Shown: positions 50,394 to 60,782, counted from the first letter of the stretch. The stretch: 64,000 nt of DNA from UMGS902 sp045538895 (GCA_045538895.1 JAZQEH010000013.1:1-64000); one strand, 5' to 3'. Made by a program: numbers and translations. Notes: a model not told the origin generated them from the letters alone.

Positions 50394-51299
50394 TCAATGA
50401 GGAATCTTCTTCCACTCTTTTTTATCCTTTAATATATTATATAACTCTACATAACTTTCGTGACGGGACTTTTCGATTTCGCCGTTTTCCAGTGCCGCCA
50501 CAACCGCACAGCCGTCCTCACACAGATGAGTGCATTTTTTGTATCGGCAATTTCCGAGATGCTTTTCAAATTCGGGGAAAGCGTATGGCAAATCATCAAC
50601 GTTCATAAAATCGAACCGCATGAAATCAAGCATGCTGAATCCCGGTGTGTCAGCAACAAGCCCGCCGAAGGCTTCAAAAAGTTCGACGTGGCGTGTTGTA
50701 TGCTTACCCCGTGAAATCTTCTCGCTTATCCCGCCCGTGGCAAGCGAAAGGTCGGGGAAAATTGCGTTAAGCAGTGTGGATTTTCCTATTCCCGATGCCC
50801 CTGCAAATGCCGCCGTCTTATCCTTTAAATTCTGCATCAAAAAGTCTTTCAAAGCCTCTATTCCCTCTTTGTCCTCAGAACTTAAGGTAAACACGGTAAA
50901 GCCGCTGTTGCGATACAGTGAAGCAAGTCTTTCTCCGTTCTCTGCATCAAGGTCGCATTTTGTGATGACAAACACGGGAATTATGTCCGAGTGAACACAA
51001 ATTGCACTCAGTTTGTCAAGCGTTGCGGGAATAGGTGCAGGCTTTGCCGCCGCCGCAGTGATGAACATATAGTCCACGTTTGCCATCGGCGGACGTATAA
51101 GCAGATTCTTTCGCTCACAGATATCCTCAATGTAAGCGTCACCCTCGTTTTCAATGCGGATAACAACGTTATCGCCAACCTCGGGGGAAATCTGCTCGTG
51201 ACGGAATACTCCTCTTGCACGTGCAACGAACATCCCGTCATCGCACTTAACGGTGTATTTTCCGCCTACTCCCTTTATAATCTTTCCGTTTTGCTTCAT
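50394..51299 (-). CDS. rsgA: Ribosome small subunit-dependent GTPase RsgA
   Basis: Assists late 30S maturation. 301 residues: OB fold (1-70), a circularly permuted GTPase with G4 TKCD first, then G1 GASGIGKSTLLN (about 165) and G3 DTPGFS, and a zinc domain at the end (CRYKKCTHLCEDGCAV). The genes rlmN-stp-pknB-rsgA occur together in many Firmicutes. It starts 1 nt after the kinase stop. Confidence 0.95.
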   Translation of the reverse strand: MKQNGKIIKGVGGKYTVKCDDGMFVARARGVFRHEQISPEVGDNVVIRIENEGDAYIEDICERKNLLIRPPMANVDYMFITAAAAKPAPIPATLDKLSAICVHSDIIPVFVITKCDLDAENGERLASLYRNSGFTVFTLSSEDKEGIEALKDFLMQNLKDKTAAFAGASGIGKSTLLNAIFPDLSLATGGISEKISRGKHTTRHVELFEAFGGLVADTPGFSMLDFMRFDFMNVDDLPYAFPEFEKHLGNCRYKKCTHLCEDGCAVVAALENGEIEKSRHESYVELYNILKDKKEWKKIPH

Positions 51300-51300
51300 A

Positions 51301-53292
51301 TTAATTAAAACGTCCCGTTATCGGATCTTTTTTTGTGGTTGCCGCCGTAGTTACTTCGGGCTTTTCTTCGGTTACCGTAATAGGCTCTTCTGTTACAGCA
51401 GGCTCTTCGGTAACAATAGGCTCCGTGGTAGTTTCCACGGGTATGTACGGCTCAGGACCCTTTGATACAACAAAGGTTACGCTAAAGCCGATGTCAACAA
51501 TGCTGCCGCTTGACGGAATCTGTCCGAAAACGACTCCGGCAGCGACGCTATCGCTATACGCATAGGTAAACGAGGAAGTCAGATCATTTGCCTTAAGGCT
51601 TGCCTCTGCCTCACTCTGTGTCAAGCCGTTGATAAGCGGCACTGTTGAGGTGGTTTTGGGAGGTGCGCCCTTGGACACAACCAGAGTAACCTTGGTTATA
51701 CCCTTTGGCACCGAGGTACCCTCTACGGGTGACTGCTCAATAACCTTTCCTGCCGCATATTCCTCGCTGTATTCGTAATATACCGCACTGAAACGGAGCT
51801 TGTCCTTTACAAGCACTTCATATGCCTCAGCCGTAGTCATACCAACAAGATACGGCATATCGGTAACGTCCGCTTCGGAAAGGTCATCACCGCTGCTCAG
51901 AATCAGCGTAACGGTTGTACCTACGGTTACGGTTTCACCTGCAGCAGGGAGCGTAGAAATTACTCTGCCGCTTGAAACGGTTGCACTCGGCTCGTGTCTG
52001 TAATCATACCTGAGTCCCTTTTTGGCAAGGTCAACCTCTGCCTCCATACGGGTTTTATTGAGGTAGTTCTCAATCACAACCTCTTCAATTCCCTCTCCGA
52101 TGTAAAGGGTGATCTCGGTGCTGTTCTTGTTTTCACCCGCACTTGGCGACTGTCTTAAAATAATACCTTTTTCTTCTTTAGCGCTTGCAACGTAAACTCG
52201 CTTTACGTTGAAAAACTCGTCCCTTATCTCGTCCTCGATTTCATCGTAGGATTTGCCAACGTAATCGGCAACCTTAACGGTATGCTCTGCGGTTGCCGCC
52301 TCGCTGAAGAAGATCTCGTTTATAAGCACAACACCGCTTACAAGAAATACAAGCAAAAATGCCGTAACAACGCCGACTATAATGGGCATCATCGAAGTTT
52401 TCTTTTTGCTTTTTGCGGTATTTGTCTGGTGCTTCTGGCGGAAGATAACCATAGGGTTTTCCCTTACCTTCTGCAAAAGCTCTATCATCTGTGTTGCAGT
52501 CTGGAAACGCTTATCCTTATCCTTTTCCATTGCAAAAAGGATAATCTGCTCAAGTCCCTTCGGAATGCTGCTGACAATCTCCGTCGGGGGCTTCGGCTGC
52601 TCGTTGATCTGCTTCAGTGCAATGCTTACAGGGTTTTCGCCGTCAAACGGAAGTTTTCCTGTGAGCATTTCGTAAAGCATAACACCAACCGAATAAAGGT
52701 CGGTACGGCGGTCAATGCCCTTTTCACCTGCCGCCTGCTCAGGGCTGATGTAATAAACCGTACCGATAGCCTTGTCGGTTGCAGTCAGAGTTTTTGCATC
52801 GGGCAACTTTGCAATACCGAAGTCGGTAACCTTTATCTGTCCGTTTTTAAGCAGCATAATGTTCTGCGGCTTGATATCACGGTGTACAACTCCGCCGATG
52901 TGTGCGTGCTCAAGTGCACGCAGAATCTGTATGGTGTATGAAATCGCTTCCTTAACCGAAAGCGCACCTTTACGCTCTATATAATTCTTTAATGTAATGC
53001 CGTCAATGTATTCCATGACGATATACTTATGCTCGCCCTTGACCGAAACGTCAAAAATCTTGACAATGTTGGTGTGTGAAAGCATGAGTACCGCCTTGGA
53101 TTCGTTTATAAAACGCTGAACAGATACTTCATCAGAGGCAAACTCCTCTTTGAGAATCTTTACAGCCACAACGGTTTTACGGAAGAGATCGTCCGCCTCG
53201 AAAACCATTGCCATACCGCCAACGCCGACAAGTTTTTTTATAGTGTAACGCCCATCGAGCGTAAGACCGATATAGTTATTATACTGATCCAT
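51301..53292 (-). CDS. prkC: Ser/Thr protein kinase with PASTA domains (PrkC/StkP type)
   Basis: Wall-sensing kinase. 663 residues: kinase domain (about 10-275) with GVGGMAMVFEA, VAVKIL, HRDIKPQNIM, DFGIA and SPEQAAGE; a membrane helix (about 312-335); four PASTA repeats (about 345-615); and a Thr/Glu/Pro-rich tail (TTEPIVTEEP-like) of about 45 residues. PASTA repeats bind muropeptides or lipid II. The tail after the last PASTA is unusual and resembles the linker of the 24061 protein. 15 nt after the phosphatase gene. Confidence 0.95.
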   Translation of the reverse strand: MDQYNNYIGLTLDGRYTIKKLVGVGGMAMVFEADDLFRKTVVAVKILKEEFASDEVSVQRFINESKAVLMLSHTNIVKIFDVSVKGEHKYIVMEYIDGITLKNYIERKGALSVKEAISYTIQILRALEHAHIGGVVHRDIKPQNIMLLKNGQIKVTDFGIAKLPDAKTLTATDKAIGTVYYISPEQAAGEKGIDRRTDLYSVGVMLYEMLTGKLPFDGENPVSIALKQINEQPKPPTEIVSSIPKGLEQIILFAMEKDKDKRFQTATQMIELLQKVRENPMVIFRQKHQTNTAKSKKKTSMMPIIVGVVTAFLLVFLVSGVVLINEIFFSEAATAEHTVKVADYVGKSYDEIEDEIRDEFFNVKRVYVASAKEEKGIILRQSPSAGENKNSTEITLYIGEGIEEVVIENYLNKTRMEAEVDLAKKGLRYDYRHEPSATVSSGRVISTLPAAGETVTVGTTVTLILSSGDDLSEADVTDMPYLVGMTTAEAYEVLVKDKLRFSAVYYEYSEEYAAGKVIEQSPVEGTSVPKGITKVTLVVSKGAPPKTTSTVPLINGLTQSEAEASLKANDLTSSFTYAYSDSVAAGVVFGQIPSSGSIVDIGFSVTFVVSKGPEPYIPVETTTEPIVTEEPAVTEEPITVTEEKPEVTTAATTKKDPITGRFN

Positions 53293-53307
53293 TTTTATCT
53301 CCAGCTT

Positions 53308-54051
53308 TTACTTAAGTTTTGCCACGACTGCCGTTATGTTATCGCTACCACCCGCATCGTTTGCAGCTGCCACAAGCACCCTGCAAAGCTCCTCGGGAGT
53401 TTTGTGCGTTTTACAAAGGGAACACATCTGTGCGTTTTCAACGAGGTTGGAAAGTCCGTCCGAGCAGATGAGCAGCGTTTTTCCCTTATACTGCTTTTGC
53501 TCGATTACCGAAACGTCAACGCTTACTTCCTTGTCAACACCTACCGCACGGGTAATGATGTTCTTTTGTGTACTGTTTCTCGCCTCTTCGGGAGTGAGCT
53601 TGCCTATGTCCACAAGATACTGTACAAACGAGTGGTCACGTGTAATCTGGTATGCGCCATCCTTGTCTATTAAGTATGCACGGCTGTCGCCAACGTTGGC
53701 AACGTACACCTTATCGGAAATACAGAGTGCCGCCACCATGGTGGTACCCATGCCCTCGTATGACTTATCAGCCGAAGCAAGCGAAAAAATCTTGAAATTC
53801 GCACGGTCTGCGGCACTTGCAAGGGCTGCCTGAATAGCCGCAGGCTCGGTTCTGCCGCAATCGGCAAAGAAGCCGTCAAAATACTTTTCAACCTCATCAC
53901 GTGCAATAGCAGATGCGGTTTCGCCTGCGTTGGCACCGCCCATGCCGTCAAAAACGGCAAGAAGCGTTGCATCGCCGTATTCTTTTACAAGGTAGGTATC
54001 CTCGTTAAGTTCACGAACCATACCTACGTCGGTTAAAGCAAAGTAATTCAC
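53308..54051 (-). CDS. prpC: PP2C-family protein phosphatase (Stp/PrpC)
   Basis: Partner phosphatase of the PASTA kinase. 247 residues with the PP2C metal motifs: TDVGMVRELNEDTY, FDGMGGANAGE, VANVGDSRAYLI, CSDGLSNLV and GSDNITAVV. Soluble. Translational order stp then prkC is standard. Confidence 0.95.
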   Translation of the reverse strand: MNYFALTDVGMVRELNEDTYLVKEYGDATLLAVFDGMGGANAGETASAIARDEVEKYFDGFFADCGRTEPAAIQAALASAADRANFKIFSLASADKSYEGMGTTMVAALCISDKVYVANVGDSRAYLIDKDGAYQITRDHSFVQYLVDIGKLTPEEARNSTQKNIITRAVGVDKEVSVDVSVIEQKQYKGKTLLICSDGLSNLVENAQMCSLCKTHKTPEELCRVLVAAANDAGGSDNITAVVAKLK

Positions 54052-54074
54052 CTTTGTTTCTCCTTTCTCCTCTG

Positions 54075-55127
54075 CTAAACGGCAGAGGTTGAAGAAGCCT
54101 TTCTGCGGAGCTGTCCGCAGGAGGCATTTATGTCAGGGCCGAGCGTGCGGCGTACCGTTGCGGTAAGCCCCATGTCGGCAAGTGTTTTCTGAAAATGCTC
54201 TATACTACGTCTGTCCCCTTGGGAGAATCCGCTCTCCTTTACGGGATTTACGGGAATCAAATTAACGTGCAAGGCATCACGGGAGCCAAAATATTTGCGA
54301 AGCAGATTTCCTAAAGCCTTTGCATCGTTTTCACTGTCATTCTTTCCTGCAATCAGTGTGTATTCGATAGAAACACGTCTGCCTGTCGCATCAAAATAAT
54401 GCTTAACCGCAGATAAAAGCTCATCCACGCCCCATTTTTTATTTACGGGCATCAACGCACTTCTCTGCTCATCATTTGAAGCGTGAAGCGATATCGAAAG
54501 TGTAATCTGAAAATTCTCTTTTTCAAGCTCGTATATTTTATCCACAAGCCCCGACGTTGACAGTGATATGTGCCTTGCACCTATGTTCAGTCCGTCCTCG
54601 CTTGTGACAAGCTTTAAAAACTTAACTGCGTTATTATAATTGTCAAGCGGCTCGCCAATACCCATCATAACAATGCCGTCAATCCGCTCGCCTATGTCTT
54701 TCTGTGCCGCCGCAACCTGACCGAGCATTTCGCTTGGAAGCAGGTCACGCACCTTGCCGCCTATTGTTGAAGCGCAGAATTTGCATCCCATTCTGCAACC
54801 TACCTGCGAAGAAATGCAAATAGTTGTGCCGTGCTTGTAAAACATCACAACCGACTCAACGCACTCGCCGTCAGGAAAAGAGAAAAGGTATTTTGTGGTA
54901 CCGTCGATTTTACTCACAAGCTTTTGCTCGATTTTAGGTATTCCGCTGTAACACTCGGCAGAAAGCTTTTCACGTAGCGGCTTTGACAAGTTTGACATAT
55001 CGCCAAAATCGACACCGCGGCAAAGCCATGAGTAAATCTGCTTCGCACGGAAACGGCTCTCGCCTATTGAAAGTATATATTCTTCAAGCTCATTAAGAGT
55101 CATGGAGCCGATGTCGATTTTAGCCAT
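54075..55127 (-). CDS. rlmN: 23S rRNA/tRNA (adenine-C2)-methyltransferase RlmN
   Basis: Radical SAM enzyme that methylates C2 of A2503 in 23S rRNA and of A37 in tRNA. 350 residues with the N-terminal accessory domain, the cluster motif CRMGCKFCAS (about 116), MGIGEPLDNY and the second catalytic Cys near GPDINASCGQLR (about 335). ATG and spacing of 3 nt from rsmB suggest coupling. Confidence 0.96.
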   Translation of the reverse strand: MAKIDIGSMTLNELEEYILSIGESRFRAKQIYSWLCRGVDFGDMSNLSKPLREKLSAECYSGIPKIEQKLVSKIDGTTKYLFSFPDGECVESVVMFYKHGTTICISSQVGCRMGCKFCASTIGGKVRDLLPSEMLGQVAAAQKDIGERIDGIVMMGIGEPLDNYNNAVKFLKLVTSEDGLNIGARHISLSTSGLVDKIYELEKENFQITLSISLHASNDEQRSALMPVNKKWGVDELLSAVKHYFDATGRRVSIEYTLIAGKNDSENDAKALGNLLRKYFGSRDALHVNLIPVNPVKESGFSQGDRRSIEHFQKTLADMGLTATVRRTLGPDINASCGQLRRKASSTSAV

Positions 55128-55130
55128 AAA

Positions 55131-56429
55131 CTACCTCAATTTAATAAGTCCGATAAAAAATCCGTCATGCTCGCCGTTTGGCAAAAGCGTTACGCATCCG
55201 TTTTTACTTTCAACCTCGCCGAGCGAAAAATCAATGTATTCAAAATCTTTATGTTCATCGAGGAAACGGTAAAAGTTATCCTCGTTTTCCGCCTTTGTAA
55301 GCGTACACGTTGAATAAAGCATGTGTCCGCCGTTTTTAAGATACTTTGCCGAAGCGCAGAGTATATCGTATCCAAGCGGCGCAAGCTCGCTTATAAGCGA
55401 AGTGCTGTGATATCTTATTTCGGGTTTCTTTGCCATAACGCCAAGTCCCGAACAAGGAACGTCACATATAACAAAATCGCACTTGCCGTGTAAACTTTCA
55501 TCGCTGATGCGTGAGTCACGCTCGGCGGCGGTTATAATGTCTATGCCAAGACGGTCTGCACCTTTGGTAATAAGCGGAAGCTTGCTTGCGTGCAAATCGT
55601 AACAATGTATCTTTCCTGTATTCTCCATGAAAAGTGCGGCATGAAAACTCTTTGAACCGGGACATGCGCAGGCATCGGCAAGAGTTGCACCCTTAGTCGG
55701 TGCAAGCACGCTTATCGCAATCTGTGATGCCTCATCCTGAACGAAAAACGCATTTTCGCCAAGTACGTCGCAAAGAGTGCGGAAGCTTACGTTTCCGTGT
55801 ATCCTTATACCTCGCTCGGCACTTTTGCATCGTCTTGCGGCAAGCCCTGCGCTCTTTAGCTTATCAAGTGCATCCTCTACCGACATAACCAACGTGTTTA
55901 CACAAACAGTCATCGGAGGAATCTTTGAAAGGTTTGACAACACCTCTTCTGCCTTTTCCGAAAGATTATCACAAAGAAGCTTTACGGTTTCTCTTGGGAA
56001 AGAATACTTAACAGAAAGAAGAGAAAGTCGGTCACTTGGAAGTGAAATATTATCCTTTTCACGGACATATCCGCGAAGCACACCGTTTAAAAACGCTCGC
56101 TCGCCCTGACTTTTACCGAGTCTTACCGTTTGCGATACTGCCGCATGCGGCGGTATTCTGTCTAAAAACATAAGCTGATAAAGCCCGAGCCGCAAGGTCA
56201 TAAGCAGCCTTGCACCGATTTTTGAAGCAGGCTTGCCTGCGAGCTTTTCTATATAATAATCAAGCGTGATACGCCTTTCGGTAACACCAAAAACAAGCGT
56301 TGTTAAAAGTGCTTTATCACGCTCATCACACTCTGCATTGTCAAGAAATGCAGAAAGTGTGAGTGAAACGTATTTATCGTTTTGCTCTGCATCACGCAGC
56401 AGTGACAGAGCCGTTTTTCTGACATCCAT
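55131..56429 (-). CDS. rsmB: 16S rRNA (cytosine-967-C5)-methyltransferase RsmB
   Basis: 432 residues: NusB-like RNA-binding domain (1-130), then the SAM domain with LADACACPGSKSFHAA (about 255), the Pro-Cys motif VICDVPCSGLGVM and the catalytic Cys in LYSTCTLTKAEN. It methylates C967 of 16S rRNA. The stop overlaps no gene; its ATG overlaps the 3' end of the zinc peptidase gene by 1 nt. Confidence 0.95.
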   Translation of the reverse strand: MDVRKTALSLLRDAEQNDKYVSLTLSAFLDNAECDERDKALLTTLVFGVTERRITLDYYIEKLAGKPASKIGARLLMTLRLGLYQLMFLDRIPPHAAVSQTVRLGKSQGERAFLNGVLRGYVREKDNISLPSDRLSLLSVKYSFPRETVKLLCDNLSEKAEEVLSNLSKIPPMTVCVNTLVMSVEDALDKLKSAGLAARRCKSAERGIRIHGNVSFRTLCDVLGENAFFVQDEASQIAISVLAPTKGATLADACACPGSKSFHAALFMENTGKIHCYDLHASKLPLITKGADRLGIDIITAAERDSRISDESLHGKCDFVICDVPCSGLGVMAKKPEIRYHSTSLISELAPLGYDILCASAKYLKNGGHMLYSTCTLTKAENEDNFYRFLDEHKDFEYIDFSLGEVESKNGCVTLLPNGEHDGFFIGLIKLR

Positions 56430-57115
56430 TATCTGTTACGCCTTGAGCCGTTTACAATCATAACAAGGCGAAGCAGGTTCGCAAGCGATACCGCAAGTGC
56501 CGCAACATAGGTGAGTGCCGCCGCCTTCAGTACCTTTTTAGCACCCTTGACCTCGTTTGCATCAAACGATGAACTCTCAATTACGTTCATCGCCCTCGAT
56601 GAAGCGTTAAACTCAACGGGTACGGTTATAAGCTGAAAAACGGTGGAAAGGCTGAATGCAATTATGCCAAGCTCTGCAAGGAAAGGCATGCCAAGCACGA
56701 TACCTAAAAGGATAAGCGGCATCGCAAGATTTGAGCCTATATTAGTTGCAGGAATAATCGCTGAACGCAGTTTCATCGGAGCATAGTCCTCTGCATACTG
56801 CACTGCGTGCCCTGCCTCATGTGCGGCAACACCGATAGCAGCAACGCTGCTTGAATCGTATACACTCTCCGAAAGGCGGATGGTGTTTGTTCTCGGGTCA
56901 AAATGGTCGGTGAGCTGACCGCTTATGCGTTCGATCCGCACACCGTAAACACCGTTTGCCGCAAGCACTCTGCGTGCGCTTTCGGCACCGGTTATACCCA
57001 TACGTGACATCTGTTTTGAGTATTTTTTAAACGTGGAATTAACATTTGAGCTTGCCCACAGCGAAAGTATAATGGCGGGCAAAACCAAAATTATATACCA
57101 AGAATCTATAAACAT
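56429..57115 (-). CDS. Zinc metallopeptidase, YugP type
   Basis: 228 residues from ATG 57113-57115, which overlaps the fmt stop by one base. Membrane helix at about 5-24 (WYIILVLPAIILSLWA), the zinc motif AAHEAGHAVQYAED (about 112), then three further hydrophobic segments. The YugP family (neutral zinc metallopeptidase 2) has no firmly known substrate. The frame is open upstream inside fmt but has no better start. Confidence 0.9.
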   Translation of the reverse strand: MFIDSWYIILVLPAIILSLWASSNVNSTFKKYSKQMSRMGITGAESARRVLAANGVYGVRIERISGQLTDHFDPRTNTIRLSESVYDSSSVAAIGVAAHEAGHAVQYAEDYAPMKLRSAIIPATNIGSNLAMPLILLGIVLGMPFLAELGIIAFSLSTVFQLITVPVEFNASSRAMNVIESSSFDANEVKGAKKVLKAAALTYVAALAVSLANLLRLVMIVNGSRRNR

Positions 57116-58053
57116 TATTTTGCTCCTAAAATATCTCCTACGGCAATCTGTCTGCCGTTTACAATATCCGCAGCAGCCATTGCCTTTTTGCCCTCTGGAG
57201 TTGCAACCTTGATTACAAGTGTACCGCCCTTTGTGCAAACCGCAATACCGTTTTTGTCGGCACGGATCACCTTGCCGTATTCGGCACCGCTATCGCCGCA
57301 CTCGTATTCGGCACGGACAACTTTAAGCAGTTTGCCGTTTGGTAAATAGGTAAATGCAAGCGGAAAAGGTGAAAGACCGCGGATCTGATTATGAATAGTA
57401 TGCACATCAGCGGAAAAATCTATTAAGCAATCCGCCTTTTCGATTTTTGAAGTGTGGGTTGCAAGGCTGTCATCCTGCTTTTCGGGCTTGAGTGTACCGT
57501 TTTTGGCAGCCTCAACCGTCTTTACAAGCACTCTTGCACCTGCCATACCAAGCTTGTCATGCACGCTTTCAAAATTGTCGTCCTCGGCAATCTCAACTTC
57601 CTCTTTAATAAGCATGTCGCCTGTGTCCAGCCCCTCCGCCATATACATGGAGGTAACGCCCGTAACCTTTTCACCGTCCATGATAGCTCTCTGCATGGGG
57701 GCTGCACCACGGTACTTGGGCAGAAGCGAGCCGTGAATGTTGATGCAACCGTATTTCGGAAAATCAAGCACGTACTTCGGCAGAATTTTACCGTATGCAA
57801 CAACCACTATCATTTCGGGGTTAAGTTTTTCAAGCGTTTCGAGAAAAGCTCCGTCACGAAGCGTCTGCGGCTGAAAAACCTCAATACCGTGCTCCGTGGC
57901 ATAAACCTTTACAGGCGGAGGAGTCAGCGTATATCCTCTGCCCTTGGGCTTATCGGGCTGTGTAACAACGCCCACAACCTCCTCGCCGCTCTGAACAAGC
58001 GCATCAAGCGAGAAAAGTGCAAAATCGGGCGTACCCATAAAAAGTATTCTCAT
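57115..58053 (-). CDS. fmt: Methionyl-tRNA formyltransferase
   Basis: Formylates Met-tRNA-fMet with 10-formyl-THF. 312 residues: MRILFMGTPDFALFSLDALV at the N terminus, GCINIHGSLLPKYRGAAPMQRAI with the catalytic Asn-His-Ser region, TGVTSMYMAEGLDTGDML, and an OB-like C-terminal domain ending DIVNGRQIAVGDILG. It starts 1 nt after def, the usual pair. Confidence 0.96.
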   Translation of the reverse strand: MRILFMGTPDFALFSLDALVQSGEEVVGVVTQPDKPKGRGYTLTPPPVKVYATEHGIEVFQPQTLRDGAFLETLEKLNPEMIVVVAYGKILPKYVLDFPKYGCINIHGSLLPKYRGAAPMQRAIMDGEKVTGVTSMYMAEGLDTGDMLIKEEVEIAEDDNFESVHDKLGMAGARVLVKTVEAAKNGTLKPEKQDDSLATHTSKIEKADCLIDFSADVHTIHNQIRGLSPFPLAFTYLPNGKLLKVVRAEYECGDSGAEYGKVIRADKNGIAVCTKGGTLVIKVATPEGKKAMAAADIVNGRQIAVGDILGAK

Positions 58054-58054
58054 A

Positions 58055-58528
58055 TCAGCCTACCTCGTCGGGGTCAAGATATCTCACAAGGTTGCCCTTG
58101 TCTATAAACAGTTTGCCGTCAAGATGGTCTATCTCATGGCAGAATGCTCTCGCAAGAAGTCCGCTGCCCGTGTACTCAACGGTTTCACCCTTGCGGTTAA
58201 GGGCACGTACAGTAACCTTTGCAGGACGGCGTGTGATGCCCCATTTGCCGGGAACCGAAAGGCAGCCCTCTCCCTCCTCCTGAACACCGATCTCCTTTAT
58301 GATCTCGGGATTGATAAGCTCGATAAGTCCGCTTTCCTCGGTTTCAATAACAACCACTCTGCGGAGAATACCAACCTGAACTGCGGCAAGTCCGCAACCG
58401 TTTGCATCACGCATGGTTTCAACCATGTCGTCAAGCAGAGTAAGTATTCTCGGCGTAATCTCAGTTACAGGGCGGCTGATTTTACGCAGAGTTTCATCGC
58501 CCTCTTTAACTATTTGCAGTTTAGCCAT
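58055..58528 (-). CDS. def: Peptide deformylase
   Basis: Removes formyl from nascent proteins. About 157 residues from ATG 58526-58528, with GAGGTGA upstream; the frame is open 3 codons further. All three active-site motifs are present: GCGLAAVQVG (I), EEGEGCLSVPG with the metal Cys (II) and CHEIDHLDG (III). Located between priA and fmt. Confidence 0.96.
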   Translation of the reverse strand: MAKLQIVKEGDETLRKISRPVTEITPRILTLLDDMVETMRDANGCGLAAVQVGILRRVVVIETEESGLIELINPEIIKEIGVQEEGEGCLSVPGKWGITRRPAKVTVRALNRKGETVEYTGSGLLARAFCHEIDHLDGKLFIDKGNLVRYLDPDEVG

Positions 58529-58538
58529 AACATTCACC

Positions 58539-60761
58539 TCAAATTCCCGTGGGGTTTATATCAACACCGCACGTAACACTCTTATATTTAGTCGTACCGA
58601 ACGTGCAGATAACCTCACCGAGCAGCTTCAAAAGTTGCTTTGAGCGGCGGCATTTAAGCACTATTCTCATACGGTACCTTTCGTCTATCTTATAAACCGC
58701 AGCCTCAAACGGACCGAAAGAAATTATAGGCACATTCTTATACTCGCCTGCGGTTTTCTTTTTCAGAAATTCAAATATCTCCAAAGCACATTTAGAGCAA
58801 TCGGTTTCGCTTGCCGATGTCACCGAAAGCACCGCTATATCGCAAAACGGCGGGAAAGTAAACGCCTCACGAAGCTGTATATCACGCTCGTAAAAGGATT
58901 TATAATCCTGCATAGCCGCAAGCCTTATGACCTCGTGCTTCGGATTCATTGTCTGTATAACGGCAACACCGTGCTTCTCGGCTCGCCCCGCACGTCCTAT
59001 AACCTGCGTAAGCATCGAAAAGGTTCGTTCACCTGCACGGAAATCGTCCATGTAGAGAGTACTGTCTGCATTAAGCACGCCGACAAGCGTTACGTCGGGG
59101 AAATCGTGTCCCTTTGCAACCATCTGGGTACCAAGCAGAACGTCCGCATCGTGTCTGCGGAATTTTGCAAGCATTTCATCATACGCACTCTTTTTAGTGG
59201 TGGTATCCGCATCCATACGCATGATGCTGCCCTTGAATTTTTCGTAAAACTCCTCCTCCACCTTCTGGGTACCGTAGCCCATAAAGCCGAGATTATCGCC
59301 CTTGCATGACGGGCATACCTCCGGAATCTTTGAACGATAGCCGCAATAATGGCAAAGGAGCATATCGTTTCTGCCGTGCTTGTGCCTTGTAAGCGACACC
59401 GAGCAATGCGGACAAAGCACAGCCTCACCGCAATCACGGCAACTCAGAAACGCATTATAGCCGCGGCGATTAAGAAACAGAATCGCCTGATCGCCGCTAT
59501 CAAGCGTTTCACTAAGTTTTTCGCAAAGCAGACTTCCGTACGGCGAAAGATTGCCGCCGAGCGCATTCTTGCGGATATCGTCAATATAGACCTCGGGAAG
59601 TCTTGCACTGCCGTATCTTTCGGTAAGCTCCACAAGAGTGTATGTACCGATTTTTGCCTTGTAATAGCTCTCAACAGACGGAGTAGCCGATGCAAGCAGT
59701 AAAAGCCCTTTGGCACGTCCCAAGCGGAATGCCGCAACGTCACGTGCATGGTACTTCGGACTCATATCCGATTTATAGGTATGCTCCTGCTCCTCGTCAA
59801 TGATTATCATACCGAGATTTCTCATCGGTGCGAACACCGCGCTGCGGGTGCCTATAACAAGGTCAACCTCGCCTGCATCAATACGGCGGTAGGCATCGTA
59901 TCGCTCCCCTGCCGAAAGTGAGGAATGAAGCACCGCCACACGCTCACCGTAAAATGAGCAGAACAGCGAAACTGTCTGCGGTGTAAGCGAAATTTCGGGT
60001 ACAAGGACTATAACGCCCTTGCCGCCTTTTACCGCATGGTCGATCATCGCTTTCATGACACGGGTTTTACCACTGCCCGTAACACCGTAAAGAAGTGCGC
60101 ATCGTGCCTCATCAGCATCATAAAGCGAGCAAAGCGTATTGAATGCCTTGGTCTGGTGAGGGCTTAACACATTCTGCTTTCCCGAATCGGCTTTAATTGA
60201 CGCATACGGATTTCTCCACACGTTTTCATACTTCACCTCAGCCGCCCCCTGTGACACAAGTGCTTTAAGCTGAGCAGAGGTTGCACCCGTCTGCTCATAG
60301 AGCGTAGCCGCAGGCGCAAAGTCGGAAGTAAGTGCTTCGTAAAGAGCCTTTTGCTTTTCACCGCGCGGAAAATACTCCTTATCGGTGCGACGCACAAAGA
60401 CCGCTTTCTTTTCATCGCCGCTTTTCAGCGAGGAAAACGGAGGTGCAACCGTGCGAACGGCATCGCCCGTGGTGCAAAGCGTATACTCCTTTAAAAAGTT
60501 GCATACGGCAATCTGCTCCTCCGAAAAGCTGACACGCAGATTAACGTCAATAACGTCCTTTGTGCGGTCACTGTCGCTTGTGTCGGTCACCTCGGTGACA
60601 AGTCCCATCCGCCTTTTGTTGGCATTTGAAAACGGAACAAAAACAATCGAGCCACGGCATACTTTTCCCTGCAAATGTTCGGGAATATGATAATCAAACG
60701 GTCTGTCGAGTGCACTCGGTGCATCGAGCAGCCATACCTTTGCATATGCCGCACCTTTCAT
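58539..60761 (-). CDS. priA: Primosomal replication restart helicase PriA
   Basis: Restarts stalled forks. 740 residues: N-terminal DNA-binding part (1-100), helicase core with Walker A GVTGSGKT (about 227), DEEQEH box, zinc-binding Cys sets CRDCGEAVLCPHC and CHYCGYRS/CPSCKGD, and VIGRAGRAEKHG. Order rpoZ-priA-def-fmt is the standard Firmicutes arrangement. Confidence 0.96.
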   Translation of the reverse strand: MKGAAYAKVWLLDAPSALDRPFDYHIPEHLQGKVCRGSIVFVPFSNANKRRMGLVTEVTDTSDSDRTKDVIDVNLRVSFSEEQIAVCNFLKEYTLCTTGDAVRTVAPPFSSLKSGDEKKAVFVRRTDKEYFPRGEKQKALYEALTSDFAPAATLYEQTGATSAQLKALVSQGAAEVKYENVWRNPYASIKADSGKQNVLSPHQTKAFNTLCSLYDADEARCALLYGVTGSGKTRVMKAMIDHAVKGGKGVIVLVPEISLTPQTVSLFCSFYGERVAVLHSSLSAGERYDAYRRIDAGEVDLVIGTRSAVFAPMRNLGMIIIDEEQEHTYKSDMSPKYHARDVAAFRLGRAKGLLLLASATPSVESYYKAKIGTYTLVELTERYGSARLPEVYIDDIRKNALGGNLSPYGSLLCEKLSETLDSGDQAILFLNRRGYNAFLSCRDCGEAVLCPHCSVSLTRHKHGRNDMLLCHYCGYRSKIPEVCPSCKGDNLGFMGYGTQKVEEEFYEKFKGSIMRMDADTTTKKSAYDEMLAKFRRHDADVLLGTQMVAKGHDFPDVTLVGVLNADSTLYMDDFRAGERTFSMLTQVIGRAGRAEKHGVAVIQTMNPKHEVIRLAAMQDYKSFYERDIQLREAFTFPPFCDIAVLSVTSASETDCSKCALEIFEFLKKKTAGEYKNVPIISFGPFEAAVYKIDERYRMRIVLKCRRSKQLLKLLGEVICTFGTTKYKSVTCGVDINPTGI

Positions 60762-60782
60762 CGTTTTATCCTTTCAAAAAAA